A DNA stretch of 27,891 bases, from IMG/VR virus record IMGVR_UViG_3300046012_000358, positions 1 through 27,891 of that record; one strand, 5' to 3'. This document shows positions 20,590-25,664 of the stretch, one piece after another. Positions within the stretch are counted from its first letter, which is position 1; every line of letters begins with the position of its first letter. The stretch is from a virus. Position numbers and translations under genes: made by a program. The notes below the pieces were generated by a model that did not search any database, had not been told where the DNA came from, and saw only the letters and a program-made list of their open reading frames with translations.

Positions 20590-20844
20590 ATGAGCGACTT
20601 TAACCCAACCCAAAACGGAAACAACGAACAAAGAGATATACCACCAATAACCCGGCACATAGTTATGTGTGAACTAATGACTCTTGCCGCTATCTTTATC
20701 GAGTATAACCAAAAAAATCCGGCCAAACTTGCAATTACTAGAATACAGCAGCTAGCTCAGGGTAAAAACTTACAGGTATTTAAGGGAGACGATTACATGA
20801 AAAAGCTAGATATCCTGCTTAAAGGAGCAGAGAGGCTTAAATGA
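20590..20844 (+). CDS. Hypothetical helical protein (84 aa)
   Basis: 84 residues, helical, not recognised (RHIVMCELMTLAAIFIEYNQKNPAKLAITRIQQLAQG; DYMKKLDILLKGAERLK). The first 20 residues are polar and likely disordered. The purine stretch GAGCGAAG is before the ATG at 20590. The stop overlaps the next ATG. Confidence 0.68.
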   Translation: MSDFNPTQNGNNEQRDIPPITRHIVMCELMTLAAIFIEYNQKNPAKLAITRIQQLAQGKNLQVFKGDDYMKKLDILLKGAERLK

Positions 20845-20996
20845 AAAAACCAAAGTTAGTGGCTAAGCCCAGTACTATGCCTAGTATACCTTCATCTCTC
20901 AAACTAAATTCTACAAGATATTCTAATATACATCTAAGAGATTCGGTACGATTTACGGCTAAAAAGCCTAGTTTAAGTGAGTTAGACCATAGATGA
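20841..20996 (+). CDS. Small basic protein (51 aa)
   Basis: 51 residues, rich in Lys, Ser and Pro, no clear fold (MKKPKLVAKPSTMPSIPSSLKLNSTRYSN...). AAAGGAG lies 13 bases before the ATG; the start overlaps the previous stop (ATGA) and its stop overlaps the next start (ATGA). Low complexity makes it less certain than its neighbours, but the chain of ATGA overlaps supports it. Confidence 0.55.
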   Translation: MKKPKLVAKPSTMPSIPSSLKLNSTRYSNIHLRDSVRFTAKKPSLSELDHR

Positions 20997-21154
20997 CAAT
21001 CGAAGAACGTCTAGAAGCATTAGAGGAAAACTCACATCCTCCGTATGACTTCACTAATTTAATCCAACAATTAATTTTACAAGGTACTGAGGTAGCAAAT
21101 CTTAAAGAGCAAGTATCCGAACTTCAAAAGAATTTTGAGAGATTGCAAAAATGA
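20993..21154 (+). CDS. Small coiled-coil protein (53 aa)
   Basis: 53 residues. The C-terminal half (EVANLKEQVSELQKNFERLQK) has heptads of hydrophobic residues and should form a coiled coil; the start (IEERLEALEENS) is also helical. It is linked by ATGA overlaps to the genes before and after. Function unknown. Confidence 0.65.
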   Translation: MTIEERLEALEENSHPPYDFTNLIQQLILQGTEVANLKEQVSELQKNFERLQK

Positions 21155-21465
21155 CTTTAAACGAAATTCAGGAACTATTTCTAACTAATTCAGCTTTTCC
21201 TGAAGCGCACGAACGGCAAGATATCCGCTATTTTGGGCTAGCCTTAGCGGGTGAAGCTGGAGAAGTAGCGGATGAAATTAAGAAACTAATACGAGATGAT
21301 AACTATATAATGACGGATTATAGAGATTTACAAATTAAAAAAGAATTAGCTAACCTATTTTATTATGTCTGCCGCACAGCCACCGAGCTAGATATCTCCA
21401 TGGAGAATCTAGCTGAACTTCAATTAAAGTTGTGCGAAGAGAAAAGAAAGGCGCGAAGCGCATGA
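21151..21465 (+). CDS. MazG-like nucleotide pyrophosphohydrolase family protein (104 aa)
   Basis: 104 residues. GLALAGEAGEVADEIKKL (29-46) with E35, E38 and E42 is the first MazG metal motif (ExxE), and KKELANLFYYV (63-73) is the second. The family removes pyrophosphate from NTPs or dNTPs and cleans nucleotide pools or lowers ppGpp. In the second motif (E-x-x-D) the aspartate is replaced by asparagine (E65-L-A-N68), so activity may be weak or altered. A second nucleotide-pool type protein lies two genes downstream. Confidence 0.78.
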   Translation: MTLNEIQELFLTNSAFPEAHERQDIRYFGLALAGEAGEVADEIKKLIRDDNYIMTDYRDLQIKKELANLFYYVCRTATELDISMENLAELQLKLCEEKRKARSA

Positions 21466-21758
21466 GCCGCACCGTATTTGACCACACCCATTCATACAAA
21501 GCGATAAACGCAAATAAACGTGTATTCAAGTGTGTAGTAGCAGGATGCCGCCACACAATCCCAGCTTCAATGATTGAAGGGCGTAAAGCCCTTTGCTCAG
21601 TATGTGGAGAGGATATAACTGTAACTTACGCCCATACAAAACGTATGGTCATTAAATGCATTAACGACTGTAGCAAACCTAAACTACCTAAATTTGAAGC
21701 GATGACCGATACATCAATAGATGCCCTACTAGGTAGAGTTAAAACAAAAGTAAGGTAA
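21462..21758 (+). CDS. Zinc-ribbon protein (98 aa), C-terminus may extend in another frame
   Basis: 98 residues. CVVAGCRH, CSVCG and CINDC give three cysteine pairs, probably a zinc ribbon plus a knuckle. ATG at 21462 overlaps the MazG-like stop (ATGA). Directly after its end, a different frame (from GGT at 21754) reads KPRKAKTEETQTEPEGAQPS then DIPGI and a stop. That is a typical charged C-terminal tail, and would join this protein if one base were removed in the GTAAGG stretch. So the true protein may be about 124 residues. Confidence 0.65.
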   Translation: MSRTVFDHTHSYKAINANKRVFKCVVAGCRHTIPASMIEGRKALCSVCGEDITVTYAHTKRMVIKCINDCSKPKLPKFEAMTDTSIDALLGRVKTKVR

Positions 21759-21814
21759 ACCCCGTAAAGCTAAAACTGAAGAAACTCAAACAGAACCTGA
21801 AGGAGCACAGCCTA

Positions 21815-22309
21815 GTGACATTCCCGGAATTTGATGATTTCTACGATAAACTATTAGTTGAAACCGTTAAAATGCGGGATAGTAAAGGTAAAGAATACGC
21901 TCACTCCGCCGACCGTTTTGCAAACTTTGATCGAGCCGCTGAACGACTTGGCATATCCCGAACAATGGTTGCAAACGTTTACCTTCATAAGCACTTAGAC
22001 GCAATTGACTCTTATATCCTAAACCGTAAAACGTATAGTGGAGAAAACATCAGGGGCCGCATCGTCGATGCCATTACGTATTTAGGTTTAATTGCTGGAA
22101 TGATTGAGGAAGATACTGATAACTCGTCGCGTAGAACGGCAAGCAACTCCGTTAGCGGTAACTTTAGTGATTCCAGTATTATACAAAGGTGCTTCAACGA
22201 AACTCCAAGTCCCAACCGCTATGTATGTAGCCGACCTAAGGGACACGTAGGACCACATCACATTGTTGACTTTGAAGGTACTGTACTGGAAAGTTGGCCT
22301 AATGCCTAA
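21815..22309 (+). CDS. DUF1599-like (nucleotide-modification-associated) protein with Cys/His tail
   Basis: 164 residues. The N-terminal domain KGKEYAHSADRFANFDRAAERLGISR..YLHKHLDAIDSYI..GRIVDAITYLGLIAG matches the phage family with K-x-x-DY-x-x-x-x-D-x-F-x-N-F and KH-x-x-x (DUF1599 / Nmad1-like), related in fold to MazG and tied to nucleotide handling. The C-terminus has CFNETPSPNRYVCSRPKGHVGPHH, a Cys-x12-Cys-x4-GH-x-GPH motif common in phage proteins. The start is GTG at 21815 with AAGGAG 9 bases before it. It overlaps the next gene by 8 bases. Confidence 0.68.
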   Translation: MTFPEFDDFYDKLLVETVKMRDSKGKEYAHSADRFANFDRAAERLGISRTMVANVYLHKHLDAIDSYILNRKTYSGENIRGRIVDAITYLGLIAGMIEEDTDNSSRRTASNSVSGNFSDSSIIQRCFNETPSPNRYVCSRPKGHVGPHHIVDFEGTVLESWPNA

Positions 22310-23144
22310 ATTAACTAAAGATATACCAATTGAGCAAACTTCCCTATTTCTATTTGTAGGCCCGTCTGATTCTGGTAAATCCTATGCCGCATCATCCTTT
22401 GGCCTTAAATCCAAAGAGTACGGCGGTGACGACGATAGACCGGCTTATTTAATGGATTGCGATGGTAGAGTAGCCGCATTACGAGGTAGACCCGTACAAT
22501 ACGATACATATTCCAATGTAGAGGGGGCTATAGGTATTCTAAACCGTTTAGCTGAAATACGCGAGGTATGTGTTAAGTTTAACAAAGCCCCGTTCCATAC
22601 ATTGATAGCTCCAGATTCTTTTACGGGATTCTGTGATTTTGCTATGGCCGATTCGCTAGATATAACGATACAGCAAAATAAAAATAAAAAACCAGCTGAC
22701 ATGAAAGGTCGCCTTAAAGGGGAGCTTCAAATGCTGACCTTCGACGACTACAACTACGAAGCCGAAGCGGTTCGTCAATTACTTTGGGAAAATTTACTAG
22801 ATATTAAAAAATATGCAAATGTTATTGTAACCGCGCACGAAGTAAAGAACTGGAAAACAATTCCGGCCGCAACTCCTAATGGGTTGCCCACCAAGATCCA
22901 AGATGGGTTAAAGTTGCTTGCTACAGATAAAATCTCTGAAAAGTTACCTACTAAATTTGACGAAGTATATCACTTTAAATCTAAAGAAGTAGTTAGCTCT
23001 CAGCAGTTTTTGCGCCGCCAAGTAGTATTTCAAGATGAGCTAGCTAGAAGTTCCTATCCTCAATTAAGAGCACTGGGGACTAAGCCGCAAGATATTACGG
23101 ATAAGGAATTCTACACCTACTGGAAGGAGTTAATTTCGAAGTGA
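22302..23144 (+). CDS. RecA-like ATPase, Sak4-type recombinase candidate
   Basis: 280 residues. Walker A is GPSDSGKS at 20-27 after a hydrophobic strand (SLFLFVG), and AYLMDCDGR follows as a second conserved stretch. HTLIAPDSFTGF holds the probable Walker B acid. This is the phage AAA_24 / Sak4 type, small RecA-like proteins that help annealing or strand exchange. Together with the Cas4-like nuclease and the SSB-like protein it could form a recombination system. I chose ATG at 22302 because the longer frame from 22263 lies wholly inside the previous gene. The stop overlaps the next start. Confidence 0.75.
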   Translation: MPKLTKDIPIEQTSLFLFVGPSDSGKSYAASSFGLKSKEYGGDDDRPAYLMDCDGRVAALRGRPVQYDTYSNVEGAIGILNRLAEIREVCVKFNKAPFHTLIAPDSFTGFCDFAMADSLDITIQQNKNKKPADMKGRLKGELQMLTFDDYNYEAEAVRQLLWENLLDIKKYANVIVTAHEVKNWKTIPAATPNGLPTKIQDGLKLLATDKISEKLPTKFDEVYHFKSKEVVSSQQFLRRQVVFQDELARSSYPQLRALGTKPQDITDKEFYTYWKELISK

Positions 23145-23404
23145 ATAAAGAACAGCTATTTCCAATTTCGCGACGGCGGGCCAAAAGAGGGAAAGAAGTA
23201 CCGGACCGTCGATATCGCCCTGCTGGAGGTAGAGTAATCACCACTACTCAAAAGTCCGCTGTAATGCGTGTTGCAATGTCAGTTCTTCCGGAACCTGAAT
23301 TTGATAATGTTGTTGTATACGAACTATATAACGCCATTATTGATTTCATACAAACCTTTTTAGAGGATAATAACATCAATGCCAGCCAAGAAGAAAACAG
23401 CTAA
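23141..23404 (+). CDS. Hypothetical protein (87 aa)
   Basis: 87 residues. A basic N-terminus (FPISRRRAKRGKEVPDRRYRPAGGR) is followed by an acidic helical C-terminus (NVVVYELYNAIIDFIQTFLEDNN). Not recognised. The start is GTG at 23141, overlapping the ATPase stop (GTGA). It overlaps the next gene by 26 bases. Confidence 0.68.
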   Translation: MNKEQLFPISRRRAKRGKEVPDRRYRPAGGRVITTTQKSAVMRVAMSVLPEPEFDNVVVYELYNAIIDFIQTFLEDNNINASQEENS

Positions 23405-23591
23405 ACCCGCCGTGGAATCCACGGTCGAAAAGATCACCGAATCCCGCGACCAGAAACTTGCTCGTCTCGCACCCAAGCGCGTGAACATCGCGCTAAATCG
23501 CATCCGCCTGATTGGCAATCTCGCCGCCTATCGTCCGACCGACGCGCAGGTAGACAAGATCTGCCAAACCTTAGCCGAATCACCTGCTTAA
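23379..23591 (+). CDS. Small basic protein with optimised codons (70 aa)
   Basis: 70 residues. A Lys/Ala-rich start (MPAKKKTAKPAVESTVEKITESRDQKLARLAPKRV) leads to a helical body (NIALNRIRLIGNLAAYRPTDAQVDKICQTLAE). The base composition of its codons (many C-ending) differs from flanking genes, suggesting high expression. It may bind DNA in a histone-like way, but no known motif is present. GAGG is about 12 bases before the ATG. Confidence 0.7.
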   Translation: MPAKKKTAKPAVESTVEKITESRDQKLARLAPKRVNIALNRIRLIGNLAAYRPTDAQVDKICQTLAESPA

Positions 23592-23610
23592 TGGTAAACT
23601 AGGGCATGAA

Positions 23611-23964
23611 ATTTTTGACTTTAGACAATATAATAATGGCCCGTTAAACGAGATTAATTGCGGCACAACCGGCTGTGCAATAGGTGAGTGCCCCATAGTA
23701 TTCCCAGAGGATTGGGAATTTAACAGTCTGGTATGTATTAGTTGGTTTACACCAACTCTTAAAGGTGTGGACATATCCCCAGAAACTGCCGCAATGGCAT
23801 TTTTCGGGATAAGATTCGAGGAATACACGTGGTTGTTTATACCTAGTTTAAGTATAGCCCCTTGGAACATTATGAGTTTAGATGTTGACGCGTCGAAAGA
23901 ACTAGTGGCGAATGGTATTCTAAACTTTGTAGCTTATAAAGAGGCAAATGAAAGTAACCGTTGA
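23611..23964 (+). CDS. Conserved-type protein without a normal start codon (about 118 codons)
   Basis: The frame is open from 23575 to the stop at 23962 but has no ATG, GTG or TTG before GTG at 23767. The earlier part is clearly protein-like: FDFRQYNNGPLNEINCGTTGC followed by AIGECPIVFPEDW is close to a phage protein pattern (NCGT-x-x-CA-x-G....FP). I set 23611 (ATT, a rare start, with AGGG 7 bases before) as a provisional 5' end. A nearby ATG at 23606 is out of frame by one; six T instead of five at 23612-23616 would give MKFFDFRQY in frame. So either an unusual start, frameshifting, or a one-base sequence error is involved. The role is unknown. Confidence 0.6.
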   Translation: MFDFRQYNNGPLNEINCGTTGCAIGECPIVFPEDWEFNSLVCISWFTPTLKGVDISPETAAMAFFGIRFEEYTWLFIPSLSIAPWNIMSLDVDASKELVANGILNFVAYKEANESNR

Positions 23965-24172
23965 TTTCGGAGAAGAGCTTTCTCCATTGGTTCAGGAACA
24001 CTTAGACAAAGGTACAGTAATACAAAACCAAATTCGTAGTGCGGTACTTTACTACAATAAGATGAAAGAAGCCGAAGCTAAAGGTAATACATGTGGTTAC
24101 GGAGATAAAAGCAGGTTTCGAAGCTACAATACAGCACTTAGCCCAAGCGATATGTTTGAGATTTTAGACTAA
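23948..24172 (+). CDS. Hypothetical protein (74 aa)
   Basis: 74 residues. MKVTVDFGEELSPLVQEHLDKGTVIQNQIRSAVLYYNKMKEAEAKG has a strand followed by two helices, loosely like a ribbon-helix-helix, then a polar C-terminus. AGAGGCAA is directly before the ATG. Overlaps the previous gene by 17 bases. Not recognised. Confidence 0.65.
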   Translation: MKVTVDFGEELSPLVQEHLDKGTVIQNQIRSAVLYYNKMKEAEAKGNTCGYGDKSRFRSYNTALSPSDMFEILD

Positions 24173-24173
24173 T

Positions 24174-24578
24174 GTGCCGTTTACATTAAAGAAAAGCGAT
24201 CTTCATAAACCTACCGCCGCTTGGTACTCGGAGTACTTACGCTCCGATCGTTGGAAGGCTTTTCGTAAAAAGATTATAGCTGAACGTGGTGATCTATGTG
24301 AAGTCTGCAAGATTATTCCGCATTTCAGCCTGCATCACAGGACTTACATAAGGTTATGGCAAGAGTTGCCAGAGGACGTACTATTAGTGTGTAAGGATTG
24401 TCACGATGGCATACATAAACAGAATAGATTAGACAATAAACCAATTCCATGCATTAGCCTCATATATGAAGAATCAATACACAAGGTTAAAAATACACTT
24501 AAAAGCATCAAACATATAGCAAATTATACTCAAGACAAGCAACAGAAAACAAAACAAACAAAAAGCGCCCTGCGCTAA
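24174..24578 (+). CDS. HNH endonuclease (134 aa)
   Basis: 134 residues. C42-x2-C45, then LHHRTY (H54-H55), LPEDVLLVCKDCHDGIH with C73-x2-C76 and H77, H81 form the zinc-framed HNH_1 fold (similar to McrA/5-methylcytosine-type and packaging HNH proteins). The start SEYLRSDRWKAFRKKIIAERG is typical of the family. The long Lys/Gln tail (QDKQQKTKQTKSALR) is unusual. It may be a homing-type or replication-linked nickase. The start is GTG at 24174 without a strong SD, one base after the previous stop. Confidence 0.82.
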   Translation: MPFTLKKSDLHKPTAAWYSEYLRSDRWKAFRKKIIAERGDLCEVCKIIPHFSLHHRTYIRLWQELPEDVLLVCKDCHDGIHKQNRLDNKPIPCISLIYEESIHKVKNTLKSIKHIANYTQDKQQKTKQTKSALR

Positions 24579-24593
24579 AGGAAACAAATCATT

Positions 24594-24983
24594 ATGGGTT
24601 TCAAACTCACAAAAGCCGATCTCAAAAAGTCCGCACTTTGCACCCCCGGAATGCACTCATTTACGCTTGTTAAGGTAAACGAGCCATACCTTAAAGAAGG
24701 AAAAAACGGCCCGACTACAGTACAGCAGTGCGATTTTGAATCCGCCGAAGGTTACGTAGTCCCGGTGTGGTTTAATACTGTGGTCATGTCCAACCTTTTC
24801 GAATTCGTAGCTGCGGCTGATAACGTTGTATTCGATATGGAAAAGTTCGAAGATGTCGATATCGAACTCAAGGATTATGTCGGCAAGAAAGTTGCCGCTT
24901 CAGTCTCCCACCGTGTCGATAACAACAATAAACCGCAGGCACAGATCGACAACTTCTACAGCGCCGACAAGGTTCCGTTCTAG
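24594..24983 (+). CDS. SSB-like / DUF669-type protein (129 aa)
   Basis: 129 residues, beta-rich (GMHSFTLVKVNEPYLKEGKNGPTTVQQCDFESAEGYVVPVWFNTVV), ending IDNFYSADKVPF. The tail resembles the acidic-hydrophobic tip (D..-I-P-F) of single-stranded DNA-binding proteins and the DUF669 group found next to phage recombinases. Codon choice is GC-rich, fitting an abundant protein. AAAGGAAACAAATCATT precedes the ATG, and a hairpin (AGCGC-CCT-GCGCT) ends the preceding gene. The tail has only two acids near the tip, so the partner contact may differ from cellular SSB. Confidence 0.65.
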   Translation: MGFKLTKADLKKSALCTPGMHSFTLVKVNEPYLKEGKNGPTTVQQCDFESAEGYVVPVWFNTVVMSNLFEFVAAADNVVFDMEKFEDVDIELKDYVGKKVAASVSHRVDNNNKPQAQIDNFYSADKVPF

Positions 24984-24985
24984 CC

Positions 24986-25279
24986 TTGGCTAAACTCAGT
25001 GCAGCAGAAGAAATTAAATCCTTAAAAGCTAAAATTAAACAGTTGGAGGAGCGGGAAGAGGAGCACGCTTCAATACTAGCTAAACTCATAAACGAAAATA
25101 GCTTTGTCACAGCAGAACGCGATGGGGTGAGGGAAGCACTTAAAACTGAACAAAACAAAGGCTTGCAACTTTCAGTAGCTTTTGGTGCTGTGCGTGGAGC
25201 ACTCACTAATGCTTTAGCTACACTAGCGCTTAGCAACATACATCCTAAAATCGACGTAGACGTTAAGGTTAGTAACTAA
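24986..25279 (+). CDS. Coiled-coil protein (97 aa)
   Basis: 97 residues. SAAEEIKSLKAKIKQLEEREEEHASILAKLINEN is a coiled coil, followed by further helix and a short VDVDVKV end. Function unknown. The start is TTG at 24986; no ATG is available and AAGG lies 13 bases upstream, so the start is a moderate call. It is the last gene before the strong terminator. Confidence 0.62.
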   Translation: MAKLSAAEEIKSLKAKIKQLEEREEEHASILAKLINENSFVTAERDGVREALKTEQNKGLQLSVAFGAVRGALTNALATLALSNIHPKIDVDVKVSN

Positions 25280-25283
25280 AACT

Positions 25284-25331
25284 AAGGTGCCGCTCTGTGC
25301 CCGAACGCAGAGCGGCACCTTTCATTTTATT
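25284..25331 (+). terminator. Strong intrinsic terminator after the SSB-like operon
   Basis: AAGGTGCCGCTCTG (25284-25297) and CAGAGCGGCACCTT (25308-25321) form a perfect 14-bp stem with a 10-base loop, followed by TCATTTTATT. It should end transcripts from the left. The next gene starts only 11 bases after the stem, so that gene needs readthrough, antitermination, or a promoter not visible here. Confidence 0.9.
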
Positions 25332-25481
25332 ATGAACGAGAAACCTGAAACTCTAAAACTAGTTGAAATCCGTTGCCCCCATTGCGGGGCGCGGCTTCAA
25401 ATAGAGGAACCACAAGATCCCTGTAAAGCATATTGTACAGGGTGCAGTAAAGAGTTTGCAGTTGTGGAGCTAAAACTATAG
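25332..25481 (+). CDS. Small zinc-ribbon protein (49 aa)
   Basis: 49 residues. CPHC (15-18) and CTGC (35-38) form a single zinc ribbon (RCPHCGARLQIEEP...YCTGCSKEF). The ATG at 25332 stands directly after the terminator stem and T-rich run with no SD, so it may be translated from readthrough transcripts. A GTG at 25287 would put the terminator inside the gene and is unlikely. Role unknown. Confidence 0.65.
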   Translation: MNEKPETLKLVEIRCPHCGARLQIEEPQDPCKAYCTGCSKEFAVVELKL

Positions 25482-25664
25482 ATGGAAGTTACTACTTGGT
25501 GCCCAAACTGTGGAGTTGAAATAATTTACGAGTCGTACACTTTAGCAAATTTAAGACACTGCCCGGACTGTGATACCACATTTACAATAATCTCTAAACC
25601 CGAAACTACAAAATCCCGGCAAGAGGCTGCGGACAGATTGAAACAGTTGAACAAGGTTAAATGA
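25482..25664 (+). CDS. Small zinc-ribbon protein next to the polymerase (60 aa)
   Basis: 60 residues. CPNC (7-10) and CPDC (27-30) form a zinc ribbon, with a helical C-terminus (SRQEAADRLKQLNK). It begins immediately after the previous stop and its TGA overlaps the polymerase ATG (ATGA). The two tandem zinc ribbons may be related to each other and may assist the polymerase; this is inference from position. Confidence 0.7.
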   Translation: MEVTTWCPNCGVEIIYESYTLANLRHCPDCDTTFTIISKPETTKSRQEAADRLKQLNKVK

